From positions 1 to 64,000 of the forward strand of contig NZ_JAGUCO010000020.1 in NCBI RefSeq assembly GCF_018271995.1: DNA of 64,000 bases. The letters are read 5' to 3'. This DNA comes from Carboxylicivirga linearis. Its GTDB lineage: Bacteria > Bacteroidota > Bacteroidia > Bacteroidales > Marinilabiliaceae. Below the pieces are notes generated by a model. It was not told where the DNA came from. It did no database searches and saw only the letters and a program-made list of their open reading frames with translations. Below are positions 7,324 through 16,360 of the stretch, one piece after another. Within the stretch, counting starts at the first letter, position 1. Every line of letters starts with the position of its first letter. A program made the position numbers and the translations under genes.

Positions 7324-8814
7324 TTATGGATATAAGTACCTGTGGCAATCAGTACATAAATAATCCTTCCAATCGGTTCCAATATCAATGGGGTGATGAA
7401 ATTCAAGTGGCTCATTGATACTTGCTGATTCTAATTGACCCGGCGTTCCTTGCATTAATATGCTGTGACAGGCATTACAGTCTTTGGTGATTTTATTCCC
7501 TGCCAGACTTTCATGTGTATCATTATGACATCTGAAACAACCGTTAAATTCAACATGACCAATATGATCGGGATAAACATCCCAGTTGGCTCCCATTTCA
7601 GGGAAAATGTTGTTAAGGTATCCATTTGAAATACCTTCAATAGCTTGCGTAATTGCTTCAGGCTGTAATTCGCTGTAATTTTCTTCATAAAAATGCTGAA
7701 TAGTATTTTTTATTACCATCAGTGCTGTGTCGGTTGTAGGATAGGGATCTTTTAAGACTTCCATAGCTATATATTTTATCTGTGGTAGCTTTGGAATGTC
7801 ACCCGATGAAATGGCATAATCCACAAAATCAGAAGGTAAATGATAATTGTGTGATGGACGGTTATGGCAATCCATACAGTCCATTGTGCGGATAGTAGCT
7901 GTTTTTATATCTTCCGGATCCAATGGGCCCCAGGTGTCCTCGTACAAGGTGGTATCGTTTGTTTTCAGATTGATGTATCGTACCCAGGGAATACTTTCTC
8001 TTGTTTCGTCTGCTGCGATATATTCAATTTTAACATTAGGATTAATGTGCCAGTGAATGCCTTCGGCCAGATTGTTAGAACTATGTTGGCTATTAGTTTT
8101 CATTTGCAATTGTATCATCCATTCAGTATTTAAACTGTCGGATAAGTAATGCTTTTCGGTATGTAAACGAGGAGTGTAGAATTTCTGCGGCCAGTGGCAT
8201 TCTTCACATGTTTCTTTTGCCGGACGCAAGCTTGAGATGGGTGTGGGTATGGGTTTAGGATAGTTATTGGTAGCAACTGCATATACCTGATATAAACCAG
8301 AGAGCTTTGATTTAACATACCAATCAGCTCCCTGCCCCACATGGCATTCAACACAGGCAACCCGGGCATGTGATGAATTAGTATATGTAACGTATTCGGG
8401 TTTCATTACCTTATGACAAACTTTACCACAAAACTCAACCGACTCGGTATAATGGTAAGCTTCATAACTACCAACAGCTGATAGAAGCATGAGTACAACA
8501 GTGCCAATGAAAAATACAGATGCAGCATTTCTGTATCGTGGGTCATTAAAATCAATGACAATCCATTTTTTGTATTGTTCTATGTTGTTTTTGCGTGCTT
8601 TTCGTGTAGAAAAAAGCATTCCTATTGGGATTAGAATTAATCCAAGCAACATGATGCCGGGGAGTAAAATATATGAAAATAAGCCCAGGTATGAGCTTCC
8701 GGCATTAAAAATAAAGGAGAGTATGAATGATAAAATAATAAGTAAGATTGAAATGCCGGCGATTATAGTTCCGACCAGCGAAATGTGATTGTAGTAGGAT
8801 TTTGGGAAACGCAT
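7324..8814 (-). CDS. Membrane-anchored multihaem cytochrome c, NapC/NrfH-like
   Basis: A 496-residue electron-transfer protein. Hydrophobic helices lie at about residues 15-38, 47-69 and 98-116, followed by a periplasmic haem domain. Six canonical CxxCH sites are visible (CVECH, CEECH, CMDCH, CFRCH, CNACH, CTDCH). One earlier site has an unusual CxxxCH spacing (CGKVCH, about 129-134) where NapC/NrfH proteins bind their first haem, giving seven potential haems. KVMKPEYVTYTNSSHA after it resembles the quinol-site region of this family. The first frame codon is TTG at 8823; ATG at 8814 gives a better start. Likely role: quinol oxidation and electron delivery to a periplasmic reductase. No reductase gene is adjacent, so the acceptor is unknown. 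Confidence 0.85.
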   Translation of the reverse strand: MRFPKSYYNHISLVGTIIAGISILLIILSFILSFIFNAGSSYLGLFSYILLPGIMLLGLILIPIGMLFSTRKARKNNIEQYKKWIVIDFNDPRYRNAASVFFIGTVVLMLLSAVGSYEAYHYTESVEFCGKVCHKVMKPEYVTYTNSSHARVACVECHVGQGADWYVKSKLSGLYQVYAVATNNYPKPIPTPISSLRPAKETCEECHWPQKFYTPRLHTEKHYLSDSLNTEWMIQLQMKTNSQHSSNNLAEGIHWHINPNVKIEYIAADETRESIPWVRYINLKTNDTTLYEDTWGPLDPEDIKTATIRTMDCMDCHNRPSHNYHLPSDFVDYAISSGDIPKLPQIKYIAMEVLKDPYPTTDTALMVIKNTIQHFYEENYSELQPEAITQAIEGISNGYLNNIFPEMGANWDVYPDHIGHVEFNGCFRCHNDTHESLAGNKITKDCNACHSILMQGTPGQLESASINEPLEFHHPIDIGTDWKDYLCTDCHRYLYP

Positions 8815-9013
8815 AACGGTCAATTTTCTAATAATTTACGAAAATTATTCCATTAAAACAATTGTTTGTGAGAGGGAAGGTTCTTATATTTAGGTAGATA
8901 TGATGCTTAATAGGCATTGAAGCTCTTTTGCAGGAACAAACTCAGTTTTCTGTTGTTTTTTTTATAAGTAAATTGCTTTTACTTTGAATGTTCAAAGGAA
9001 ATAACGTAAGAAA

Positions 9014-10186
9014 ATGAAAAAGAATAGCTTAATATTAGCACTACTCCTTATCACAGCAGGAATATCTGCCCAGGAAGAGTACAAAGACATTAAGAATGAA
9101 AAGTTTGAATATACAGCTGAACAACAACACGAGGTAGTTCAGTTTGATATTGATGATGTGAGGTTTAAAAGAAAACCTAAGAATATAATATTATTCATTG
9201 GTGATGGAATGGGGGCTGCACAGGTGTTTGCCGGAATTACTGCCAATGGAGGTGAGCTAAATATTCAGAATATGCCCTTTGTTGGATTCAGTAAAACGCA
9301 AAGTGCAGATAACTATGTAACAGATTCTGCTGCCGGAGGAACGGCTCTTTCATCAGGAAAGAAAACAACTAATGGTACCATAGGGTTAGATGCATATGGA
9401 AATAAGGCAACCACCATATTGGAATATGCAGAACGAAATGAAAAAGCTACCGGACTTGTTTCAACTTCTGCTATTACCCATGCAACGCCAGCATCTTTTA
9501 TTGCCCATCAGCCCAGTAGAAATATGTACGAGCAAATAGCCGGTGATTTTATGAACACAGATATTGATTTGTTTATTGGCGGCGGCGCTGATTTCTTTAT
9601 GAAAAGGGTAGATGGACGAGATTTATTGCAGGAGTTGAGAGACAAGGGATATAGAACTGCCTATAATATGCAGGAAATAGAGCCGGTAACAGAAGGTAAA
9701 TTGGCTGTATTAACGGCAGTTGGTCATAATGCCGGCTACCGCGATAGAGGAGATATGTTAACCGAGGCTACTACCAAAGCCATTGAAGTGTTGTCCAATG
9801 CCGATAGTAAAGGATTCTTTCTAATGGTTGAAGGTAGTCAGATTGATTGGGGTGGTCATCAAAATGATGCTTCTTATAATACCGGCGAAGTACTAGATAT
9901 GGATAAAGCGGTAGGAGAGGCTATTAAGTTTGCTATTAATGATCGTCGCACCTTAATTATTGTTACTGCTGACCACGAAACAGGTGGTATGTCGGTTAAC
10001 GAAGGAGATATGAGTATAGGGTATATTAAAGCTGCTTATACAACAGGAGATCATACCGGAATTATGGTTCCTGTTTTTGCTATTGGTCCGGGTGCCGAAG
10101 AATTTACGGGAATCTACGAAAATACCGAGATATTCGAAAAGATGTATAAGTTATTTAAGTTTAAAGAGAAAGATAAGGATCAGTAA
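9014..10186 (+). CDS. Alkaline phosphatase, secreted
   Basis: A 390-residue periplasmic metallophosphatase of the PhoA superfamily. The signal peptide is at about residues 1-19 (ending ISAQ). The metal-binding NIILFIGDGMGAAQ is at about 57-70. The nucleophile is the serine of TDSAAGGTA (about 104). Further metal ligands are in SQIDWGGHQND (about 276) and TADHETGG (about 320), with a late HTG ligand in GDHTGIMVPV. All expected catalytic elements are present and length is normal for the compact form. It stands alone with its own terminator just downstream. It likely releases phosphate from organic esters; no Pho regulatory site was identified. Confidence 0.94.
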   Translation: MKKNSLILALLLITAGISAQEEYKDIKNEKFEYTAEQQHEVVQFDIDDVRFKRKPKNIILFIGDGMGAAQVFAGITANGGELNIQNMPFVGFSKTQSADNYVTDSAAGGTALSSGKKTTNGTIGLDAYGNKATTILEYAERNEKATGLVSTSAITHATPASFIAHQPSRNMYEQIAGDFMNTDIDLFIGGGADFFMKRVDGRDLLQELRDKGYRTAYNMQEIEPVTEGKLAVLTAVGHNAGYRDRGDMLTEATTKAIEVLSNADSKGFFLMVEGSQIDWGGHQNDASYNTGEVLDMDKAVGEAIKFAINDRRTLIIVTADHETGGMSVNEGDMSIGYIKAAYTTGDHTGIMVPVFAIGPGAEEFTGIYENTEIFEKMYKLFKFKEKDKDQ

Positions 10187-10213
10187 ATATCTTACTGATA
10201 AAACGATTATGGG

Positions 10214-10237
10214 CTGGATAGTTTATCCAGTCTTTTT
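10214..10237 (+). terminator. Intrinsic terminator of the alkaline phosphatase gene
   Basis: CTGGATA-gtt-TATCCAG is a perfect 7-bp stem followed directly by tcttttttg, 27 bases after the stop codon. Confidence 0.85.
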
Positions 10238-10298
10238 TGTTTTATAATTAAATCAAATAGCATTTTGCAAACGCCTGACTACAGGAATGCCTTCTCAA

Positions 10299-10515
10299 CA
10301 TAGCACTGACGTACTATGCTAGTACAGACGTCCCTCCGGGACTGTGAATTTTTATTCAACTATCATTAACATAGCACTTACGTACTATGCTGTTAAATAC
10401 GTCCCTCCGGGACTACCTATATAGTTAAAGGGCATAGCCCTGACTGTATTAAAACAGTACGTGAGTGCTGTGATGAGCGAGAAGGAAATCAGAGCCCCGG
10501 ATGGGGCGACTGTGT
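10299..10515. repeat. Hairpin-rich interspersed repeat, copy A (upstream of the histidine kinase gene)
   Basis: A chain of short inverted repeats. GTCCCTCCGGGAC occurs twice (10330-10342 and 10401-10413). GGGCATAGCCC lies at 10431-10441 and GAGCCCCGGATGGGGC at 10492-10507. The arm at 10370-10391 (AGCACTTACGTACTATGCT) is nearly the reverse complement of the arm at about 10453-10472 (ACAGTACGTGAGTGCTGT), so the whole can fold on itself. The stretch 10327-10515 recurs at 14395-14600. A partial extra copy of the first arm lies at 10299-10326. This is a REP or MITE-like element, or a structured RNA; no transposase is near. Confidence 0.75.
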
Positions 10516-10669
10516 TAATACATCCTATATCAAACTATAATCCAAATAACGATTAATCACTACCAATACTCAATAAAAACAACCAACTACTCATTTGGAT
10601 GTGAAACTTTTCTTATGTTTATGATATTTGATGGAAAGAATTTTCAACTTTACATTAAATCCTAAACCA

Positions 10670-13639
10670 ATGAAGAAGCTTCTGTTTTTAATTTATCTAA
10701 TAGCACATTTTGCGATATCTCAAGCCAACAATTCCAAGTCTTTAAAATATGATTTTAATATTGGCGATGAATTTGTGGTGAAAGTGCGGAGTTATGGGCT
10801 GGTTCATAATAAATTATCAATGCAATCTGTTATTTATGTTAATGAGTTAAATCCTACTTCAATTGATTTTTATTTTCTGTTTCAACCTCTCAGTAATAGT
10901 AGAGGAGTAACAAAAATGAAGGTGGACATTCATAGGGTAGTTCGATGGCACAACAATCGATGCTACGATACTCAAATACCCAATTATGCGATAGATAGTT
11001 ATGAAAATATTTTTAAAGAACTGGTAAATAAATCGTTTACTATTACCCTCGATCAGCAAGGAAAGGTGTTAACTGTTAAAGGTATTGAAGGTATTTATGA
11101 AGATATACTGAATAAAAAATTCTCCGATAGCTTCAATCAGTTTTATAATACCAGTTTTCGATCAGCATTTTCTGCAGTAGAATTTAAAAAGGTGATTCAA
11201 AATATCTTTCCTCGATTGGACTTAGCATCTAATGTTTTAAAAGTTACAGATGCTTCTGATCTGCTAAATGTTATCTACAAGGCTACGACTTCACCCTATA
11301 AATATGATATATGTATATTGAATAATGGAGACATGGAACAGTATCTTCCATTTAAGGCCGATACTTTATTGTTTTCTAAGTCAAAAGGTAGATTTGTGAA
11401 GGGAGAAATAAAAAGTAATAAAGAGTTTTATGATGACGATGAACCTAATGGAGTAACTGGGTATAATAATTTCTCGAACGTTTTTGGGCGAGTTGCCAGT
11501 TTTGTTAATTATGGTGTAGAAGATAATAGATCTAATCGTGTTGTTTTAAAAGGCGTGATTAAAGGGAATACAGCCACTACAGGTAGTTTGTATGTGAAAC
11601 AGCGTTACCCCGATTATGAGTCCTTTCAGAAGCAAGAATTTATGATAGAAAAGGATGGTACTTTCGAATTAACTTTTGACTTGCATCGACCAATGGATTT
11701 AACATTTCGTGTGGGGGCAATAACCTCTGATCTGACTTTTGCTAAAGATATTTTTTTAGAGCCTGGTGATGAATTGGAAATCAATATCAATAATCAAACA
11801 GAGAATCCGGAATGGAGCTTTGGTGGAAAATCAACTTTAAAATTTAATTTACTTGATAATATTAATAGTCAGATTAAGCCATATACTGTTACTGAAGGTG
11901 AGAATGTTGATTCGCTAATACAAAAGATGTGGGATCAGGTTCATTTATTGGAGCAGCAAATTAAGGATAAACCATTAACAACATGGGCAAAAAAGTATAT
12001 TAAAACAAATCTTTTTGTCAACATAAATTATTCAATGAAAGGTTCTAATTATGTGTCGCGTAATTTAATTAAGGACTTAAAGGAGCTTCATGTGAAATGG
12101 ATGGAGGAGATGGAAAGTGCCTTGTATATTTATCCTGAAACCAACAAAACCAGAGCTTTTATCGATACTTATATTAAGATTAAATCTGATGACCTTCAAA
12201 GGTACAGATGGAAGAATAATGGGACTGAGGTGCAATATAATTTAGCTAAAGTGTTGCTGGAAGGTGAGGTTCTTTATTATTCTGAAGGGAAATATTTAAA
12301 TGAAGCCATCCAAAAGGCAGATCTTGAATTGGCAGAGAAAATGTTAATTGAATTCCAGGAGAAATTTCCATCTACCGAATTAGCCAATACGTTTAAGCGA
12401 CAGTTAGGTGATTATTCCGTAATGAAGGAAGGCAAGCCGGCTCCAGATTTTACTTTACCTAATATGGATGGAAAAAACATTAGCCTATCTGATTATCAAG
12501 GACAATGGGTGTATGTAGTGTTTAAAAAAGTGCAGGATGATGTTAACAATGCAAATCTGCGTTTTTTGCAACTTTTAAATGATTCGGTACAAGGGCCGTT
12601 TAAAACTTTATTGGTTGTAACGGATAAGACAGCGAATTATAAGTTAATTAGTGAAATTAGGAAATTCTATACAGGTGATTTATTGTTAAACCCAGAGTGG
12701 AGTAATTCCGAAACCTTAAATTATAAAGCAACCAAATCTAACTCAGCCTTTTTAATTAATTCAAAGGGAGAATTTGAATTATTATGGGATCAGCATCTAA
12801 ATTATGATATGGGTTTGGGCAATGGTCGATTCTTTCAGTATGCCAATGTTTTATCTGAATATATTCATCTTAAGCAACCTGAATTTTCAAAGTCAAAGAT
12901 TCAGAAGAGTTACATTTATGGAAGTTTGGCTGTGATAATGTTGATAAGTGCTTTGGTGTGGTTTTACTTTAAAATGCGTCAGAAACAATTTGAAAAGGAA
13001 GAAGCTCGTAAACGCGAAAAGGTGCAATTGGAATTAAAGGCGATCCGTTCTCAGTTGAATCCACATTTCATGTTTAATACGCTAAACTCTATTCAGCATT
13101 TGGTGAGTGATGATCGAAACGAGGAGGCTTGTTTATATATTTCTGAGTTCTCGGGTTTGATGCGACAAGTTTTAAACGACTCTAATAAGATATTGATTCC
13201 TTTGGCCAGCGAAATAGAAGCTTTGCAAACATATCTGAAACTAGAGGCTCTGCGTTTTGGCTTCGATTATCATTTGGAGGTTGATCCTAATCTGGAGACA
13301 GATCTGATAGAAATTCCCGGATTGATGGTTCAGCCCTTTGTTGAAAATGCTGTTATTCATGGAGTTTCAAAACTAAAGGAAAAGGGACGAATACGAATAT
13401 CATTCCAGTTACATAATAATAAGTTACTCTGTTGTGTTGATGATAATGGAGGCGGTTATTCCGAAGTTAAAAATACCTTGCTCAATGGGCAGGGTATTGC
13501 TTTGTCTAAGCGTAGGCTCGAGGTGATGAAAGAATCCTATCAATTGGAAATTGGATTAGATATCAAAAATAAAGGGGAGGCAGATCCCGCTAAAAATGGT
13601 ACTTTAGTTGAAATAACCTACGAACTGAACGATGTCTGA
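10670..13639 (+). CDS. LytS-type sensor histidine kinase with TlpA-like periplasmic domain
   Basis: About 989 residues. The frame opens at TTG 10628, but ATG at 10670 begins a clear signal peptide (MKKLLFLIYLIAHFAISQA). Order: an unclassified N-terminal region; a DUF4369-like beta domain (about 291-387, VVLKGVIKGN...LEPGDELEI); a helical linker; a thioredoxin/AhpC-TSA-like domain (about 588-737, PAPDFTLPNMDGKNISLSDY); one transmembrane helix (about 747-769); then a cytoplasmic His_kinase domain with the phosphoacceptor H799 in QLNPHFMFNTLNS; and a HATPase (PFVENAVIHG, DNGGGY). The thioredoxin domain has no CXXC: the active-site position reads VVFKKVQDD. It probably senses a ligand or protein rather than reducing disulfides. 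It overlaps the response-regulator gene by 8 bases. Confidence 0.88.
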   Translation: MKKLLFLIYLIAHFAISQANNSKSLKYDFNIGDEFVVKVRSYGLVHNKLSMQSVIYVNELNPTSIDFYFLFQPLSNSRGVTKMKVDIHRVVRWHNNRCYDTQIPNYAIDSYENIFKELVNKSFTITLDQQGKVLTVKGIEGIYEDILNKKFSDSFNQFYNTSFRSAFSAVEFKKVIQNIFPRLDLASNVLKVTDASDLLNVIYKATTSPYKYDICILNNGDMEQYLPFKADTLLFSKSKGRFVKGEIKSNKEFYDDDEPNGVTGYNNFSNVFGRVASFVNYGVEDNRSNRVVLKGVIKGNTATTGSLYVKQRYPDYESFQKQEFMIEKDGTFELTFDLHRPMDLTFRVGAITSDLTFAKDIFLEPGDELEININNQTENPEWSFGGKSTLKFNLLDNINSQIKPYTVTEGENVDSLIQKMWDQVHLLEQQIKDKPLTTWAKKYIKTNLFVNINYSMKGSNYVSRNLIKDLKELHVKWMEEMESALYIYPETNKTRAFIDTYIKIKSDDLQRYRWKNNGTEVQYNLAKVLLEGEVLYYSEGKYLNEAIQKADLELAEKMLIEFQEKFPSTELANTFKRQLGDYSVMKEGKPAPDFTLPNMDGKNISLSDYQGQWVYVVFKKVQDDVNNANLRFLQLLNDSVQGPFKTLLVVTDKTANYKLISEIRKFYTGDLLLNPEWSNSETLNYKATKSNSAFLINSKGEFELLWDQHLNYDMGLGNGRFFQYANVLSEYIHLKQPEFSKSKIQKSYIYGSLAVIMLISALVWFYFKMRQKQFEKEEARKREKVQLELKAIRSQLNPHFMFNTLNSIQHLVSDDRNEEACLYISEFSGLMRQVLNDSNKILIPLASEIEALQTYLKLEALRFGFDYHLEVDPNLETDLIEIPGLMVQPFVENAVIHGVSKLKEKGRIRISFQLHNNKLLCCVDDNGGGYSEVKNTLLNGQGIALSKRRLEVMKESYQLEIGLDIKNKGEADPAKNGTLVEITYELNDV

Positions 13640-14393
13640 AAGTAAATTGATAAAAGCCATTATTGTTGATGATGAGCCCAACAACTGTTTGTATTTGAGA
13701 AAACAACTGCAAAAGTATTGCATACAGGTTGAGGTTTGTGCTATGGCTAATAATGCAGCCGAAGGAGTTCAACTGATTCATCAGTACCAACCTGATTTGG
13801 TGTTTCTGGATATTCAAATGCCCGGAGGCAATGGTTTTGATTTGCTTGAGTCGATTTCGGAACGGGATTTTAAAGTAATTTTTGTTACTGCTTACGATCA
13901 ATATGCCATAAAAGCCATTCGTTACTGTGCTTTCGATTATTTATTAAAACCAATCAATACCATCGAACTTCAAAAGGCCGTTGATAGAGTAGTGGCTGAA
14001 TTAAAAGGTCATAAGAAGGAATCGAGACTGCAATATGAGACCTTAAAGCATAACGGTGCCCATTCGGCAAAACGTATTGCTTTGCCTTCGGCTCAGCGTT
14101 TGCTGTTTGTTGAGGTTTCGGATATTATACGATGTGAGGCTGAAAGTAATTACACTTCTATTTATCTTCAATCTGGTGCTAAGGAATTAGTGTCAAAAAC
14201 CTTGAAGGAATATGAAGAATTGCTTGCTGAAGAAGGTTTTATCAGAGTACATCAATCACATCTGGTTAATGTGCAGATGATTCAATCCTACGAAAAAGCC
14301 GATGGAGGGTATTTACTCATGAAAGATTCATCGCAGGTTCCTATATCACGACTTCGTAAAGAAAAGGTAATGGAGGTGTTGGGAGGGGAATAA
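13632..14393 (+). CDS. LytTR-family response regulator
   Basis: A 253-residue transcription regulator, partner of the histidine kinase whose gene it overlaps. The receiver domain is at about residues 8-125, with acidic pair D13/D14, phosphoacceptor D60 (VFLDIQMPGG), T86 and K106 (LLKPI). A LytTR DNA-binding domain follows at about 150-250 (RLLFVEVSDIIRCEAESNYT, FIRVHQSHLVN, ISRLRKEKV). All phosphorylation residues are present, so it should be functional. LytTR domains bind pairs of roughly 9-bp direct repeats; none was recognised upstream of the operon. A hairpin-rich repeat begins one base after the stop codon. Confidence 0.95.
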   Translation: MSESKLIKAIIVDDEPNNCLYLRKQLQKYCIQVEVCAMANNAAEGVQLIHQYQPDLVFLDIQMPGGNGFDLLESISERDFKVIFVTAYDQYAIKAIRYCAFDYLLKPINTIELQKAVDRVVAELKGHKKESRLQYETLKHNGAHSAKRIALPSAQRLLFVEVSDIIRCEAESNYTSIYLQSGAKELVSKTLKEYEELLAEEGFIRVHQSHLVNVQMIQSYEKADGGYLLMKDSSQVPISRLRKEKVMEVLGGE

Positions 14394-14394
14394 A

Positions 14395-14600
14395 GACGTC
14401 CTTTCAGGACTGTGAATTTTATTCAACTATCATTAACATAGCACTTACGTACTCTGCTATCACAAACGTCCCTAACGGGACTACCATGATTTATAAAGGG
14501 TGGAGCCCTGACTGTATTAACACAGCATGACACTAAGTTATGGGAAGTGGAGTGCTGTGCCGGGCGAGAAGGGAGTAGAGCCCGGAAGGGGCGACTGTAT
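14395..14600. repeat. Hairpin-rich interspersed repeat, copy B (downstream of the response regulator)
   Basis: Second copy of the element at 10327-10515, in the same orientation. Shared blocks are the ACGTCC..GGACTGTGAATTTT start, TTCAACTATCATTAACATAGC, the CGTCCCTnnCGGGACTACC hairpin, AGCCCTGACTGTATTAA, GAGTGCTGTG, and the final CCGGAAGGGGCGACTGT. The arms are more diverged than in copy A. The two copies bracket the kinase/regulator operon exactly, one ending about 155 bases before it and the other starting right after the stop. This stretch contains no gene. Confidence 0.75.
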
Positions 14601-14653
14601 TTGAAGGTTAGCGACCTTAAGATCACTAACCATTTATCATTAACAACTAATCC

Positions 14654-15421
14654 TTAATCTTTAATCTCAATTCCCACCGGACAATGATCCGATCCCATAA
14701 TTTCAGGCAGAATAAAGGCATCTTTTATCTCAGGAAGGAAAGATTCGGAAGCAAGAAAATAATCGATTCTCCAGCCTATGTTCTTACCGCGTGCTCCGGC
14801 CCTGTAACTCCACCACGAATATTTATCGGCTTCATCTGGGTGAAAATGACGGAAAGTATCAACTAAACCACCTTGGGTAAATCGATCCATTCCATCAATC
14901 TCCTCCTGCATAAAACCAGCAGACTTATTATAATTAGGTTTAGGTCGAGCCAAATCAATTTCTTTGTGAGCCACATTAAAATCACCACAGCTTAAAACAG
15001 GCTTCTTTTCTTCCAGCTTCTTCAAATAATCAAAAAACGCCTTATCCCAATCCTGACGGTAATCCAAACGTTTTAACTCACTACCCGAATTGGGTACATA
15101 TACATTAACCAAATAAAACCGATCATATTCCAAAGTTAATACTCTGCCTTCGTTATCGTGCTCCTCCAATCCTATGCCTTTAGAAACGCTAATGGGTTCT
15201 TGTTTTGAAATAATGGCAGTTCCGGAATAGCCTTTTTTCTCTGCTGAATTGGAATAAAAATGCCAACCCATCATTGACTTTAATACCTCGGCAACCTGAT
15301 CATCCTGCGCTTTGGTTTCTTGCAAACAAAGTATGTCGGGAGCCATCTGATCAAACGACTCAAAAAAATCTTTTTTAGCAACGGCTCGTAATCCGTTTAC
15401 ATTCCATGATATTAATTTCAC
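14654..15421 (-). CDS. xth: Exodeoxyribonuclease III / AP endonuclease
   Basis: A 255-residue DNA-repair nuclease of the ExoIII/APE1 family, cutting at abasic sites and degrading duplex DNA from 3' ends. Visible motifs are ISWNVNGLRA (Asn), LCLQETKA (catalytic Glu metal ligand), CGDFNVAHKEIDLA (Asp/Asn pair) and IMGSDHCPVGIEI (terminal Asp-His). The segment YSWWSYRAGARGKNIGWRIDYF is typical of the family. Length and motifs are complete. It is a single gene on the minus strand with no obvious partner. Confidence 0.97.
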   Translation of the reverse strand: MKLISWNVNGLRAVAKKDFFESFDQMAPDILCLQETKAQDDQVAEVLKSMMGWHFYSNSAEKKGYSGTAIISKQEPISVSKGIGLEEHDNEGRVLTLEYDRFYLVNVYVPNSGSELKRLDYRQDWDKAFFDYLKKLEEKKPVLSCGDFNVAHKEIDLARPKPNYNKSAGFMQEEIDGMDRFTQGGLVDTFRHFHPDEADKYSWWSYRAGARGKNIGWRIDYFLASESFLPEIKDAFILPEIMGSDHCPVGIEIKD

Positions 15422-15488
15422 TTTTATCTCTTTTTCTTATTTCAAACTATTTGGTAATAAAGACAGATTGGTATTGGTCAATGTTCAA

Positions 15489-16184
15489 TTATCCCCGGAT
15501 ACTTAAATCGTTCAGATAATCTTTATTTAAAAGATGAATATCTTTTCCATCCAATTTCAGAATACTTTCTTTTTCAAGCGTCTTAAGAATTTTAACAGCA
15601 CTTTCGGTTGTGATACCTGCAAAATCAGCAATGTGCTTGCGAGTCATCAAGGTGAAGATCTCTGGAAACTGTTCTTTAAATCCATCAATATAAAGTAGTG
15701 ACTCGGCCATTCGACCCATCATTTGCTTGTACAATACTGATCGGAGTGTGTCGAACAAACTCATGTTCTGCTCGGTATAGCGACTAATTAACCCATGTCC
15801 GAAAATTCCATTTTTACCTATGATTTCGCTTATGGCTTGTTTTTCAACCAGCAAAACATGGCAATCGCTTATGGCCACTGATGAGTAGTTAAATGTCTTT
15901 TTCGAAAAGACAGATGACAAACCTACAAATTCACCTGGCCTTATAATTCTTAAGTTATAGCTTTTATTAATATCTCCTTCAACGTATTGAATAGCTAATC
16001 CTTTTGCAACAAAAAGAACATACGAAGCAAAGGTACCTTGCTTAGTCAGGTTATCCCCTTTACGGAATTGAACCTGTGTTTTACTGGTTCTTATAATCTC
16101 CACTTCGTTATCATCCAAAGCTTGAAAACAAGGTGCTTGTATGTCGCAGATATAATCAGTGTCTTTTTCAGTAATCGTCTTCAT
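15489..16184 (-). CDS. Crp/Fnr-family transcription regulator
   Basis: About 231 residues from ATG 16184 (ATG 16187 directly precedes it; the frame runs to 16232 without family support). The N-terminus carries C13-x5-C19 (CDIQAPC), then a cNMP-binding-type beta roll (about 30-140, with RIIRPGEFVGLSSVF) and a C-terminal winged helix (about 170-220, LMTRKHIADFAGITTESAVKILKTLE). The two N-terminal cysteines could bind metal or a cluster with others, but the full FNR four-cysteine pattern is not seen. It is divergent from the CoA-disulfide-reductase-like gene across a 176-base region with candidate operators, so it may control itself and that gene. TATTTTTG at 16193-16200 (minus strand) is a good -7 element. 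Confidence 0.88.
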   Translation of the reverse strand: MKTITEKDTDYICDIQAPCFQALDDNEVEIIRTSKTQVQFRKGDNLTKQGTFASYVLFVAKGLAIQYVEGDINKSYNLRIIRPGEFVGLSSVFSKKTFNYSSVAISDCHVLLVEKQAISEIIGKNGIFGHGLISRYTEQNMSLFDTLRSVLYKQMMGRMAESLLYIDGFKEQFPEIFTLMTRKHIADFAGITTESAVKILKTLEKESILKLDGKDIHLLNKDYLNDLSIRG

Positions 16185-16240
16185 CATACACACAAAAATA
16201 GAATGTATTTTATGAAATGAACCAGTCATCACCTGAAAAG

Positions 16241-16323
16241 TTGTGCAAGGTCAATTTAAATACGGATCAAGGTCAATCCATTTTATTCGGTTGTTTTTTG
16301 GAGGTCACATACATTTGTCACAA
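16241..16323. promoter_or_regulatory. Divergent regulatory region with repeated candidate operators
   Basis: CAAGGTCAAT occurs twice, at 16246-16255 and 16268-16277, exactly 22 bases apart (two helical turns). TTGTCACAA at 16315-16323 is a near-palindrome (TTGT-n-ACAA), as expected for Crp/Fnr-type sites. It overlaps TACATTTG at 16310-16317, a perfect -7 TAnnTTTG for the rightward gene. TTGTGCAA at 16241-16248 is a second half-matching site. A regulator bound at 16315-16323 would block or position RNA polymerase. Confidence 0.45.
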
Positions 16324-16360
16324 GAAATTTTGATAACAAAAAACATAAAATAAAGTCTAT

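Noticed and set aside
14423-14626. 67-codon minus-strand frame in the repeat after the LytTR gene
   Set aside because: Lies within the interspersed repeat, and the corresponding stretch of copy A shows no conserved frame.
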